DNA from: Synanceia verrucosa
Lineage: Eukaryota > Chordata > Actinopteri > Perciformes > Synanceiidae
Direction: 5' to 3'
NCBI GenBank assembly: GCA_029721515.1
Contig: CM056568.1
Coordinates: forward strand, 930,001 to 994,000
Length of the DNA stretch: 64,000 nt
This document shows positions 9,380 through 20,025 of the stretch, in pieces. Position 1 is the stretch's first letter. Each line of letters begins with the position of its first letter. The notes below the pieces were generated by a model that was not told where the DNA came from, searched no databases, and saw only the letters and a list, made by a program, of their open reading frames with translations. Both the position numbers and the translations under genes were made by a program.

Positions 9380-12106
9380 TAATTTTTATTTTTATGATAT
9401 GAATTTTTCATTTACCGCCATACCGGTTTGTGCACATATGTCGGGAACACAGAGCGGCGGAACGTCGCATAGCGGTAGATTGAGCAGGGGCTGTTTTGCA
9501 GTGTTACACAAAACAAGCTAACTGCATGAGAGCGGTGGTGGTGGCAGAGACATAGGTGGTAAGGCAGGGAGTCAAGACAGGGAGTTGAGCGATGAGCATG
9601 GACAGAGAAGATGACACAGACACAGAACTCATTCCAAAAAAGGAGCGGTGTCTGTTGTTTTTGGCTTTAAAAAATCTGACGCGGATCAAACACGCACCAT
9701 CTGTAAGTGTTGTCGAGGTAAAGTTTCAACCGCAGGAGGCAACACAAGCAATTTGCTTCACCACCTCCGCCACAATCATATCCTGGAATACGAAGATTGC
9801 ATGAAAGTAAAATCTGCATCTTTTCCCCAGTCTCTGCGTAAAGTTGGCAGTGGCACTGCAACACAAAGTACTACACAGATGTCCCTGGTCGGCGCGTTTG
9901 CTAAAGGGACCGTCTACGACAAGAAAAGCAAACGGTGGAATGATATTACCAACTCCATCACGCTTCACTTAGCCAAAGACATGGTACCGCTTAGTCCTGT
10001 TGAGAAATATGGCTTCCGGGAGATGATTAAGACGCTGGAACCCAGATATGTTTTACCAAGCTGAAATTACTTCAGCCGAACAGCCATTCCTGACTTGTAC
10101 CAAAAGCATAGAGCCAAGGTAGAAGCAGACTTGGCTAACGTTAGCCACTTCTCAGCAACAACCGATTTATGGTCTAGTCGCACCATGGAGCCATATCTTA
10201 GTTTGACTGTTCACTTTATAAGTGACGACTGGATGTTGCAAAGTTATTGTCTGCAAACGGGCTTTTTCCCCGATGATCACACTGGCGAGATACTAGCAGC
10301 AGGCTTGCAAGAGGCACTTGATTCGTGGGGGCTGTTGGAGCACAGATTAGTGGCGATTACAACAGACAGTTAAAGGCTGTGGAGCTGAATAGTTGGACAA
10401 GACTCCAGTGCTTCGGTCACAAACTTCACATAGCCATTGGTAAGCACTAGTTATCTTATTAAGTCTTATTAACATTAATGAATCTGTTGTAATAATAATA
10501 ATAAGAAGATAATAATAATAATAATTAATCCGTTATACTACTATTTCTACTACTACTACTACTACTAATAATAATAATAATAAAAATAAAATCTTTTTTT
10601 GTGCCATTTTTTCAGAGAGAGCTCTGAAAGATGACCGTATACAGCGCACAGTTGGAGTCTGCAAAAAAATTGTGGCAGCCTTTTCACACTCCTGGAAAAA
10701 AAGGAGGGGCCTGGTCATCATACAGGAGGAACTGGGTCTTCCAAAACACCAGCTCACAACAGAGATGCCCACCAGGTGGGGATCACGCCAAATGATGATA
10801 CAAAGAGTACTGGAGCAGGAGAGAGCCATCAGTCAGGTTCTAACGGCTGACAGGAAAACAAGGAATTTGATTCTCAGGTGGCAAGATGTGGAGGCCCTGG
10901 CGGCTGTGAACAAGGTGTGTGTGGTTGTTTTTCTTTCTAATTTTAATTAAGCTTTTTTTCCTATTCCGTGTATAATCTGTGGATGCACTTCTTTAAGTTT
11001 ACTGTTGAGAAAATAACAATCTTTCCCTCTAATCTAATCTTTCCCTTCTGATCTCTCTTTCTCTGTCTCTCTCTGTCTCTCTCTCTGCCTCTCTTTCTCT
11101 CTCTCAGGTGTTGAGCCCACTCCAGGACTTCACAGATGCCTTATCTGGAGAGCACTATGTCAGCGTGTCGTACGTGAAGCCAGTACTTCATCTGTTCAAC
11201 AATACCATTCTTGCTGAGGAAGAGGGGGACACTCTATTGGTCAAGGATGTGAAGAGAAACATTCTAGCCTACTTGAACGAGAAATACTCGGATCCAGACA
11301 CAGATGACCTGCTTGATATGACATCTTTCCCTGATCCATGATTCAGAACCAACTACTCAAAGAAAGAAAATGTGGAACACATCATTTGCAGAGCAGTGGA
11401 AGAAATCAAGTCATTCGAGGCTCAACAACAAGACCCTTTCACAGGGCCTTCTGGTGCTGCAGCAGCCGCTGCAGGAGGACCTGTTGGTCCACCTGAAGAG
11501 AAGAGAAAGAAGTCCTTGTCCAGCTTTTTCAAAAAGCAGTTTGCCGGCAGCATGGGCTGCAGCAAAGTAACCCCCGAGGAAAGCATCAGGATGGAGCTCA
11601 GAGCCTACTTGCACACCACAGAGGTTGACAGTGATGCTGATCCTTTGCAGTGGTGGAGATGCCATAAGGCAAACTTTCCCCTTGTTGCAAAACTAGCTCA
11701 ATGGTATTTATGCATACCTGCCACAAGTGCTCCATCCGAAAGAGTGTTCAGCACTGGTGGCAATATCGTCACATGCCATAGAGTTGCACTCAAACCAGAT
11801 GCTGTGGACCGTCTGGTCTTCCTTGCTCAAAATTTGTGATGGCTGAAATGCCTAATTTATGGAGCTTGTCCATAGAGTTGAAATGTGTGTATTATTTCTA
11901 TGCTACAGGATAAGCCTGCAAGCTCAGTTGCACTTTGTTACAGTTTTGATACTTGAATATGGTGTTACTTATGCAAGTTGCATACTTTTTGTTTACTTTT
12001 TATTATTTGTTTAAATGTGTGTAGGCCTACACACTTCAATTTGAAGCTTTAAATGATGTTTTCAAGTTGCACAATAAAGAATTCTGTATTTTGACTGCAA
12101 CAGTCT
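9380..12106 (+). mobile_element. BED-type hAT transposon, left part (right end at 15260-15322)
   Basis: The left region contains TTACCGCCATACCGG and the right end, beyond the LINE-2 insertion, contains GGTCATACCGCCCAGCTCTA, a typical hAT terminus read inward. The left terminal repeat appears eroded into the adjoining TA microsatellite. The transposon carries a spliced transposase gene. LINE-2 insertion at 12106 separates its 3' end. Confidence 0.75.
9592..11839 (+). pseudogene. hAT transposase (BED zinc finger, ZBED-like), spliced and decayed
   Basis: Exon 1 starts at MSMDREDD (9592) and shifts frame in an A-run near 9635. It then shows a BED finger (CKCC...HHLRHNH) and the hAT segment LANVSHFSATTDLWSS. 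An intron follows (donor GTAAGC at 10440, acceptor TTTTTTCAG at about 10615), then exon 2 to about 10913 (KHQLTTEMPTRWGS), a second intron ending CTCTCTCTCAG at about 11108, and exon 3. Exon 3 ends with the dimerisation block ATSAPSERVFSTGGNIV (about 11720-11770) and the stop at 11839. Damage consists of the frameshift, in-frame TGA codons at 10062 and 11339, and a deletion with frame change near 10372. Both TGA codons fall where Arg codons are likely. The gene is inactive. Confidence 0.82.
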
Positions 12107-15100
12107 TAAGCCAAGTTTAAGGATATAATTCCATTAGCTTTTAATTCAATACCTAATATCAATATACTTGAGGGCTCAGACTTCAGTCCTACTCAAATTA
12201 ATAATTTGGTAGATTGTGCTGCAGACTCTCTGCGAGCATCTCTAGACTCTGTTGCTCCTCTAAAAAAGAAGCTAGTAAAGCATAGAAAGCTGGCTCCATG
12301 GTATAACCCTCACACCCGCAGTTTAAAGCAAGCAGCAAGAAGATTTGAAAGGAAGTGGCGTTTAACCGGTCTGCAAGCGTCTCGCCTGGACTGGCATGAT
12401 AGTCTGAAAGCTTATAGGAAGGCTCTCCGTAAGGCCAGAGCAGCTTATTATTCATCATTAATAGAGGAAAATAAAAACAACCCCAGGTTTCTTTTCAGCA
12501 CTGTAGCCAGGCTGACAGAGAGCCACAGCTCTATTAAACCATCTATTCCCATAACCCTCAGTAGTAGTGACTTCATGAGCTTCTTTAATGAGAAGATTAT
12601 AACTATTAGGGAGAAAATCAGTCACACTGTGCCTTTGACTGAAACTGCTTTGTCTTTAAACACAGGAAGCATAGGACTCATTGAAGAACTTGATGTATAC
12701 TTGGACTGCTTTTTTCCCATAGACCTCCACAAACTGACTTCATTGATTTCCTCATCTAAGCCTTCTACTTGTCTCTTAGATCCCATCCCAACTTCACTGC
12801 TTAAAGAAGCTTTGCCGTTACTGAGCACCTCTTTACCGAACATGATCAACTTATCTTTGCTGTCAGGCTATGTACCTCAGTCATTTAAAGTAGCCGTAAT
12901 CAAACCTCTTCTGAAGAAGCCCAGTCTTGATCCAGAGGTTTTAGCCAACTATAGACCAATATCCAACCTTCCTTTTCTCTCTAAGATACTTGAGACAGCA
13001 GTGAGCAGTCAGCTGTGTGACTTCCTCCAGAACAATAATCTATTTGAGGACTTTCAGTCAGGATTTAGAAAATATCATAGCACCGAGACCGCTCTGGTGA
13101 AAATTACTAATGACCTGCTAATTGCGTCAGACCATGGACTCGTCTCAGTACTTGTCTTGTTAGATCTTAGCGCTGCTTTTGATACTATTGACCACCATAT
13201 CCTGTTGCAGAGATTAGAACATTTAACTGGCATCAGAGGAACTGGTTCAAATCCTACTTATCGGATCGATCACAGTTTGTTCACATTAATGATGAGTCCT
13301 CCATGAAGTCCATAGTCAGTTATGGAGTTCCTCAAGGTTCTGTGCTTGGGCCTATTCTATTTACTTTATATATGCTTCCTTTAGGCAATGTTATCAGGAA
13401 ACACTCCATAAACTTTCACTGTTATGCAGATGATACTCAGCTATATTTGTCATTTAAGCCAGACGAATCCAGCCAGTTAGCTAAACTCCAAACATGTCTT
13501 CAGGATATAAAAACTTGGATGACGCACAATTTCTTGTTGTTAAATTCAGATAAAACTGAGGTTATTCTAATTGGCCCTGAAAATCTCAGAAATAATCTAA
13601 TGACTTATTTACTCTAGGTGGCTTTGTACCAGCCTCGAACACCACTGTAAGGAATCTAGGGGTAATTTTTGACCAAGATATGTCCTTCAACGTCCACATG
13701 AAACAAACAGCTAGAACAGCTTTTTTTCATCTGCGCAACATTGCAAAAATAAGGCATATTCTCTCCTAAAACAATGCAGAAAAATTAGTCCATGCATTTG
13801 TAACTTCCAGGCTGGACTATTGTAACTCGTTATTATCAGGCTGCCCTAATAAGTCTATCAGGACTCTCCAGCTGGTCCAGAACGCTGCAGCACGTGTTCT
13901 GACCAAAACCAGGAAAAGAGACCATATTTCTCCGGTGTTAGCCTCTCTGTACTGGCTCCCTGTAAAATCTAGAATAGAATTTAAAATCCTCCTCCTCACC
14001 TACAAGGCACTGAATGGTCAGGCACCATCTTATCTTAAAGAGCTAATAGTGCCTTATAATCCTGCTAGAACTCTACGCTCTCAGAATGCAGGACTACTAG
14101 CGGTTCCTAGGGTTTATAAAAGTAGAATGGGAGCTAGAGCTTTCAGTTATCAAGCTCCTTTTCTGTGGAACCAACTCCCTCTTTCAGTCCGGGAGGCAGA
14201 CACCATCCCCTTATTCAAGAGTAGGCTTAAGACTTTCCTTTTTGATAGTGCTTATAGTTAGGACTGATCCAAGGTTGACTCAGGCTGCCTTGGATCAATC
14301 CTTAGTTATGCTGCTATAGGTCTAGACTGCCGGGGGACTTCCTCTGACACACTGAGCTTCTCTTCTTCTTCATTTGGATGCCTCCATTAAGTCATTTCAC
14401 TAACTCATCTTCTTCCCCGGAGCCCCTGTGCTCCCAGCTCCCAGGTGTCCGTGAGCTGAGGCTACTTGTTGAGAAGGAGGTGGTGTCATCCAGGCTTCGT
14501 CTGTCCTGATGGTGGTGAGATGGAGAAGAGGCGATGCTGCTCAGGTTGTATCTGTTAGGGTAGTGGAGAAGAGGATGTGTTTACTCTTCCTCCCTTTAAC
14601 ACATGCTGCAGATTAGTTTTGTGTCTCGTAGTCCCTGTGCGTTCTCATCTCACAGGTATCCATGGATCCAGTCTACCTGGTGGAGTAGTGGTTGTGCAGA
14701 CCAGTCAGGCTTCATCTTCTGGTTCTGAGTGACGTGGTGGTGATGAGGTCATCCTGCGGAGGTTTCTCCTGTTTGGTGTGGTGGAGAGTAAGACGTGCTG
14801 TTCAGGCTTCTTCTGGTTGGCGTGGTGGAGAGGACAACATGCTTCTCATCCTTTGCTGATAGCTTGATGATGCTCTTCATCCCCTTGGACACTCTCATTT
14901 AATTCTATATATACACACTGTATATTAGCTGTTGTTATATTGATTTGGACATTTCCATACAATTTTGTATGTTAGTGTTAATGTGTTTTCATTGTTGTTA
15001 TTCTGTGCCCATGGCATCTATTGCACGTCTGTCCATCTTGGAAGAAGGATCCCTCCTCTGTTGATCTTCCTGAGGTTTCTTCCGTTTCTTTTTCCCTGTT

Positions 15101-15251
15101 AAAAGGTTTTTTTTTGGGGAGTTTTTCCTTAGTCGATGCGAGGGTCATTTGTAAAGGACAGAGGGTGTCATATCCTGTACAGATTGTAAAGCCCAATGAG
15201 GCAAATTCATAATTTGTGATATTGGGCTATACAAATAAGAAAAAAAAAAAA
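12107..15251 (+). mobile_element. 5'-truncated LINE-2 inside the hAT transposon
   Basis: It starts within the region just before the RT linker and runs through the RT domain and a ~980-bp 3' UTR to GGCTATACAAATAAG plus poly-A. It is flanked by AACAGTCT on both sides (12099-12106 and 15252-15259). The more complete copy of the same family is at 59098-63095 on the other strand. The endonuclease region is absent here. Confidence 0.88.
12182..14263 (+). pseudogene. LINE-2 ORF2 remnant: reverse transcriptase
   Basis: Frames 12206-13306, 13303-13617 and 13935-14261 together cover the RT and C-terminus. Recognisable blocks are NYRPISNLPFLSKILE, LLDLSAAFDTIDH, GVPQGSVLGPILFTLYM and the catalytic YADDTQLYLSF, then WLPVKSRIEFKILL near the C-terminus. 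Compared with the copy at 60-63 kb, 8 bp are missing near 13243, a further change lies near 13600, and a stop replaces a codon near 13767. The C-terminal end (LPLSVREADTIPLFKSRLK) is intact here, unlike in the other copy. Confidence 0.88.
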
Positions 15252-15322
15252 AACAGTCTGGGTTATGCATTCTGATTTCTGCACCTCGTGATATCAATTT
15301 TTGGTCATACCGCCCAGCTCTA
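15252..15322 (+). mobile_element. Right end of the BED-type hAT transposon
   Basis: After the LINE-2 target repeat, about 60 bp resume hAT sequence and end GGTCATACCGCCCAGCTCTA. The inverse, TAGAGCTGGGCGGTATGACC, is a classic hAT terminus. Confidence 0.65.
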
Positions 15323-15327
15323 ATACA

Positions 15328-15432
15328 TGTATGTATATACACACACATATATATATATATATATATGTATGTACGTATATATACGTACATACATATATAT
15401 ATATACGTATATATACGTATATATATACGCGT
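15328..15432. repeat. TA/CGTA microsatellite
   Basis: TA and GTAC-rich simple repeat directly after the hAT right end. Confidence 0.95.
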
Positions 15433-15990
15433 ATGAGTATAAGTGATTCTGTGATAACATGCTCTTTGACTTATCAGTTATCAATAGAGAGAAAATACTG
15501 ACACAAGTGCATCATTTTGACCTTTCATTTATTCATCTCCTCTCCTCCATACTCCGCTCCTTTCCTTTTATTTCCATCCATCCAGTCTGATCTCCACTGA
15601 CCTCACACATGCATCTTCCATTAGCAAGCAGCAGCAACAGACCAACAAGCACCTTCCGACTGTCAGTGGATGTTTGGCCTGAAGTGGACGCAGCAGCAAG
15701 CTAAAGGATGCCTATGCTTCATTTATTATTTATTCATCCACTCTATGTCTGCCTGTATGTATTAATGGGCAGCTGTTACAGTTTCTGTACTGAAAGGCTG
15801 GAGTGGCTTATATTGGTTGCATTATGTTCCTAATACTGTATAACACATATAAAAAAAATCTTTACTATGACTGACTAATGCCAGTTGTAGGAGAAGGTAA
15901 AAAAACAAACATTACTGTGTGGACATCTAACCTGCACAATAACTTTTAAACTTTGGTGATCCTGTCTAGGTCAGAATCGATCCAAAGAGC
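15433..15990. other. No recognisable gene
   Basis: AT-rich sequence with no supported feature. Confidence 0.5.
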
Positions 15991-16575
15991 AAACAAAAGA
16001 GAGTCAACTGGACTAGTATTTTCAAGATGTTTCTGGGTAAAAATCAGGACCCAAGAAGTGGAGGCCTTCACAGACCACATCAACACAGTGGACCATGCCA
16101 TAAAGTTCACTCGTGAGGATGTCAAGGACCAATTACCTTCTCTTTGATTCGTATGAGGGTCATCTGAACCTAAACCACATGGTTCAAAACATCCAGGACA
16201 GAAGAAAGGTCAAGGAGCAGAAACACATCAGGAATGCTCTTAAGGCATGTGGCTATCCAAACTGGGCCTTTGTCAAGACCAACAAAAAAAAATGAACAGG
16301 AGAGGGAAGACAAACGGAAACATGTGGTCATCCCCTATATTGCTGGAGTTTCAGAAAAATTCAAGAGAATTTTCATTAAACACAAGATTCCCATCACTTC
16401 AATCCCGGTAAGACAGAAGCTGGTCCACCCAAAGGGCAAAATCCCACGACACAGTAATGTACTGTATAATGTCCAGTGCAGTGAAGAATGCAGTGACTTG
16501 TACATGGTGGAGACCAAACAAGAGCTCCACCAGTGTATGGCTCTACACAGGAGTGCAGATGACCTTAACCTAGGA
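15991..16575 (+). pseudogene. Penelope-like element: RT end, linker and GIY-YIG endonuclease remnant
   Basis: Three overlapping frames give the C-terminal half of a Penelope-like ORF. They read WVKIRTQEVEAFTDHINTVD and AIKFTREDVKD (RT end), then KHIRNALKACGYPNWAFVKT (linker), then VVIPYIAGVSEKFKRIFIKH and RQKLVHPKGKIPRHSNVLY. The GIY-YIG nuclease start follows (NVLYNVQCSEECSDLYMVET). In the family the second motif is YIGET; here it reads YMVET, so a core glycine is lost. The active-site region of the RT is unrecognisable (FSRCFW where a VDD block is expected). At least two frame changes are present. The element is 5'-truncated and dead. Confidence 0.8.
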
Positions 16576-17289
16576 GTGGGTGATATGGCCTAAAATTTAT
16601 ATTGAGGCATAATTTGAACCATAGACGGTGGACGGTATATATCACAGTATACTTTGGTATGTGAATTACAACAACATATAAACACAAAATTGAAAATTAC
16701 TTAAAAGTGCAAAATTAACAGTCAACTAGAGGTTGACCCAAGCCTGTAAACAAGTAGCTTTAGTGCCAATTGGTGGCACACTACAAGGCAGGTTTAACTG
16801 TAAAACTAAACACATAAAGGAGAATTAAAACACATAAACAATGTTTTATGTTTACACAATAGTACTGCCTTCAGTATTAGCCCAACACAAAGTCCGCTCA
16901 CTTAATGCTAACACATAGTGGAAAACGCCATAAACGGGCTAACGTAAATTAGCATCGCGACCGCAATCAGCTATATTCAACACAAACAGTGCAGCAACAC
17001 AGAGCAGAACATATGACAACCAACAATACTTACAGGCAGATATTCTCACTAATTCTGTAGAACAATGATCTGCAGAATTAGTCTGTTGAACAAAGATCCA
17101 ATGATACCCATGTATCATTGGAAAAAGGAGATCAAAACATTTCATTCATTCATTTAAGTTTTGTTACTGTCCTGCATTAGGACTCATAATGAGGCTATGG
17201 AGTGATTGAGGACCCATTGGATTTCCATCTAAATTCCTAATTTACAAAATATATATTGTGAAAAGAACATACACTCCACTTTATGCAGA
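16576..17289. other. No gene; possible hAT-type MITE end
   Basis: CCTAGGAGTGGGTGATATGG at about 16569 looks like a hAT-type MITE terminus (TAGGAGTGGGTGATAT). A matching right end was not located. The rest is unclassified. Confidence 0.35.
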
Positions 17290-17293
17290 TTAA

Positions 17294-17728
17294 CTCATTG
17301 AGTGCGTTTTATAAAACAGAAAGTGCTTTGTGCCAGCGGTTTTGCTCATTTTAAGTCATATTTCAGGACCCACGGAATATTTTGTACTATGACTCTGAAA
17401 TCACAGAATAGCTTAAATGAAAAAAGAAACTCTATTTCATCATGAAAAAAGTTTGTTTTTACCTTGTTTTAGCAGAGGTAGAGGCCACTCCCACCAAAAT
17501 CATGTTTTGCTCTCTAATCTTGATCGTTTCCACTTCCTGCTTTGATTTCTATGGCGTATACCATCTCTTTATTTCCTGACTACAAATCCAAGAAGCCCCA
17601 ATATTACTCACAGGAGACCTCGATCAGCGATCCACTGCCGAAAAAACGCTTTGACGTACAAATACATCAATGGCACTCAAGCGTCCAATTTTAAATGATA
17701 TAAAAATATGTCAATGGCACTCAAAGAG
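17294..17728. mobile_element. piggyBac-type MITE with TTAA borders
   Basis: The inverted ends are CTCATTGAGTGC and GGCACTCAAAGAG, flanked on both sides by TTAA (17290-17293 and 17729-17732), the target duplication of piggyBac. It is 435 bp long with no coding capacity. Partial copies lie at 5839 and 26394. Confidence 0.85.
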
Positions 17729-17744
17729 TTAATAATGGTGAATC

Positions 17745-17820
17745 AAAAAGAGTCAACTGGGCTTGCTTGAGATTGGTTGATTTCAACGAACCCTCAAGCA
17801 AGTCCAGTTGGCTCTTTTTT
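17745..17820. repeat. 76-bp near-perfect palindrome
   Basis: The arm AAAAAGAGTCAACTGGGCTT... (17745-17771) pairs with ...AAGTCCAGTTGGCTCTTTTT (17793-17820) with about two mismatches, and the loop itself is partly palindromic (GTTGATTTCAAC). The motif GAGTCAACTGGACT also occurs at 16001 at the start of the Penelope-like remnant, so it may be a terminal hairpin of that family. Confidence 0.8.
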
Positions 17821-17855
17821 GCTCTTTTTGGCTGACCTCTTCCTGGATGTAGGGC

Positions 17856-18015
17856 TGGGACGATAACCGCATCACCACAATACCGCGGTATCAGATATGA
17901 CGTTTTAATTTGAATGCAGTGTAATAGCGCTCTTGCCCATTGCAGACGGACATGGTGACGCGCTGAAGTCAACAGCAGAACACGGCAGGGAACGTCAGCT
18001 GTGAGATGTTGAAGA
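17856..18015 (+). mobile_element. hAT-type left end, truncated
   Basis: TAGGGCTGGGACGATAACCG begins a typical hAT terminus. The internal sequence continues to about 18015, where Tc1-like sequence starts. No right end was seen. Confidence 0.5.
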
Positions 18016-18017
18016 CG

Positions 18018-18510
18018 AATACGGCGGTACTGCCAAGGGGTGGTGACAGTGGCCTGGGAGCTCGTGGTCGGTCATTAGTGCGGCGTCTCATTATACCAGT
18101 TCCATAGACGCGAAATGGACACATAAACACCCAAGGCCCTGGCAACACGTCTCTGTGCCATTCCAGCTGTCAGCATACCAATGATCCTTTCTCTCTGATT
18201 TTGATGTAGTCGTGCCATGGACGAACGTTTCACCACTAAAGATCACTATTGGTACGGCTCCTTATTGACCAGGTTTTAAAAGGATTGGTGATTAAGATCT
18301 GCTCAGTTTCATCAGCGGTGACAGATTCTAAGGATGTGCAGTCAAGTGGAACAACATGGAGGCACACAGCAAACAAAAGCAAATCCTTTGCGATTCCATG
18401 ATATATTTCCTGTGTTATAACTCAAATTCATTGTATGGCTTTGTGTGCCCAAAATTTCTCAATCATGGGAGTGTTGCATTGGAAGTTTTGGTCAGCATAT
18501 ATATACATAC
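18018..18510 (-). mobile_element. Tc1-like transposon remnant
   Basis: The minus strand begins near the inverse of CAATCATGGGAGTGTTGCAT and carries the start of a Tc1-like transposase. The catalytic half is missing. Confidence 0.6.
18075..18218 (-). pseudogene. Tc1-like transposase N-terminus
   Basis: About 47 residues beginning MARLHQNQRERIIGML, a helix-turn-helix segment (AQRRVARALGVYVSISRLW), then NRY-like NWYNETPH and a stop. This is the DNA-binding part of a Tc1-like transposase. The rest is lost. Confidence 0.65.
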
Positions 18511-18549
18511 ACATATACATACATAAATTTTTTTGAATGTTAATGTTAA

Positions 18550-18621
18550 TCCCATATGGTCTAGCGGTTAGGATTCCTGGTTTTCACCCAGGCGGCCCAG
18601 GTTCGACTCCCGGTATGGGAA
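18550..18621 (+). tRNA. tRNA-Glu (anticodon UUC)
   Basis: A 72-nt cloverleaf. The acceptor stem TCCCATA pairs with TATGGGA and is followed by discriminator A. The D arm contains GGTCTAGCGGTTAGGA (box A region). The anticodon stem CCTGG/CCAGG encloses the loop TTTTCAC with anticodon TTC. The T arm is GGTTCGACTCC (box B). This is the standard eukaryotic tRNA-Glu sequence. CCA is not encoded, as expected. Downstream there is only TTT at 18629 rather than the usual run of four or more T, and a SINE begins at 18633. Confidence 0.93.
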
Positions 18622-18632
18622 CGATTACTTTA

Positions 18633-18952
18633 GGGGCGGCAGTAGCTCAGTCTGTAGTGACTTGGGCTGGGAATCGGTGGGTCGGACCAAAAATGTGGAG
18701 AGAGGACTGGTAGCTGGAGAGGTGCCAGCTCCTCCTCCTGGGCACTGCCGAGGTGCCCTTGAGCAAGGCACCGAACCCCCAACTGCTCGGGGCGCCTGGA
18801 TAAGGGGCAGCCCCCTCACTCTGACACCTCTCCTCTAATGCATGTGCATGTGTTTCATAACTTCTGTGTGATGTGCAACTGAGAAATATTAACAGAGTGA
18901 AAAAATGTAATTTCCCCATTGAGGGATCAATAAAGTAAGTCTTCTTCTTCTT
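18633..18952 (+). mobile_element. tRNA-like SINE, family B
   Basis: The head GGGGCGGCAGTAGCTCAGTC is tRNA-like, and the tail is AATAAAG...CTTCTTCTTCTT. This copy lacks the box-B segment present in the copy at 41745-42110 (a gap after GGTGGGTCG). Confidence 0.82.
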
Positions 18953-18955
18953 AAA

Positions 18956-20025
18956 ACTCGCATATGAAGTTAAGTGACATCCCATTCCTAATCCATAGGG
19001 TTCAATATGACGTTGGTCCACCCTTTGCAGCTATAACAGCTTCAACTCTTCTGGGAAGGCTGTCCACAAGGTTTAGGAGTGTGTTTATGGGAATTTTTGA
19101 CCATTCTTCCAGAAGTGTATTTGTGAGGTCACACACTGATGTTGGATGAGAAGGCCTGGCTCTCAGTCTCTGCTCTAATTCATCCCAAAGGTGTTCTATC
19201 GGGTTGAGGTCAGGACTCTGTGCAGGCCAGTCAAGTTCATCCACACCAGACTCTGTCATCCATGTCTTTATGGACCTTGCTTTGTGCACTGGTGCACAGT
19301 CATGTTGGAAGAGGAAGGGACCAGCTCCAAACTGTTCCCACAAAGTTGGGAGCATGGAATTGTCCAAAATGTCTTGGTATGCTGAAGCATTCAGAGTTCC
19401 TTTCACTGGAACTAAGGGGCCAAGCCCAGCTCCTGAAAAACAACCCCACACCATAATCCCCCCTCCACCAAACTTTACACTTGGCACAATGCAGTCCGAC
19501 AAGTATCGTTCTCCTGGCAACCGGCAAACCCAGACTCGTCCCATCAGATTGCCAGATGGAGAAGGGTGATTCTTCACTCCAGAGAACACGTCTACACTGC
19601 TCTAGAGTCCAGTGGTGGCGTGCTTTACACCACTGCATCTGACGCTTTGCATTGCACTTGGTGATGTATGGCTTGGATGCAGCTGCTAGGCCATGGAAAC
19701 CCATTCCATGAAGCTCTCTGTGCACTGTTCTTGAGCTAATCTGAAGGCCACATGGAGTTTGGAGGTCTGTAGTGGTTGACGCTCCGTCAGTTTATGTGGT
19801 CTACCACTTCATGGCTGAGTTGCTGTCGTTCCCAAACATTTCCACGTTCTTATAATATAGCTGACAGTTGACTGTGGAATATTTAGGAATGAGGAAATTT
19901 CACGACTGGATTTGTTGCACAGGTGGCATCCTATCACAGTTCCACGCTGGAATTCACTGAACTCCTGAGAGCGACCCATTCTTTCACAAAATAGTATTTT
20001 ACTAAAATAGTATTTTAGTGGCAAC
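18956..20025 (-). mobile_element. Tc1 transposon, near full length
   Basis: A minus-strand element with a transposase from about 19979 down to 19002. The same family is at 28856-29518 in the other orientation. The terminal inverted repeats are not clear by eye. Confidence 0.8.
19002..19979 (-). pseudogene. Tc1 transposase, frameshifted
   Basis: The protein starts MGRSQEFSEFQRGTVIGC (paired helix-turn-helix DNA binding). After frame changes near 19809 and 19600 it continues with the DDE domain: KRQMQWCKARHHWTLEQC, GGGGIMVWGCFSG, FLFQHDCAPVHKARSIKTW and SPDLNPIEHLWDELEQ. The second Asp and the Glu of the catalytic triad are present. The first position reads WSEES, whereas the sister copy at 29.4 kb has WSDES, so the first catalytic Asp is lost. 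It ends with RVEAVIAAKGGPTSY, close to the usual C-terminus. Confidence 0.85.

Noticed and set aside
9091..9411. Tyr/Ile-rich proteins on both strands
   Set aside because: TA/CA microsatellite artefacts. The same applies to 15145-15501, 25087-25387 and 35682-35942.
17800..17870. Hammerhead ribozyme of a Penelope-like terminus
   Set aside because: I could not find the conserved CUGAUGA and GAAA core elements in proper order.
18633..18700. Second tRNA gene next to tRNA-Glu
   Set aside because: The tRNA-like head continues into a SINE body and the box-B segment is missing. The same sequence recurs at 41745 as a mobile element.
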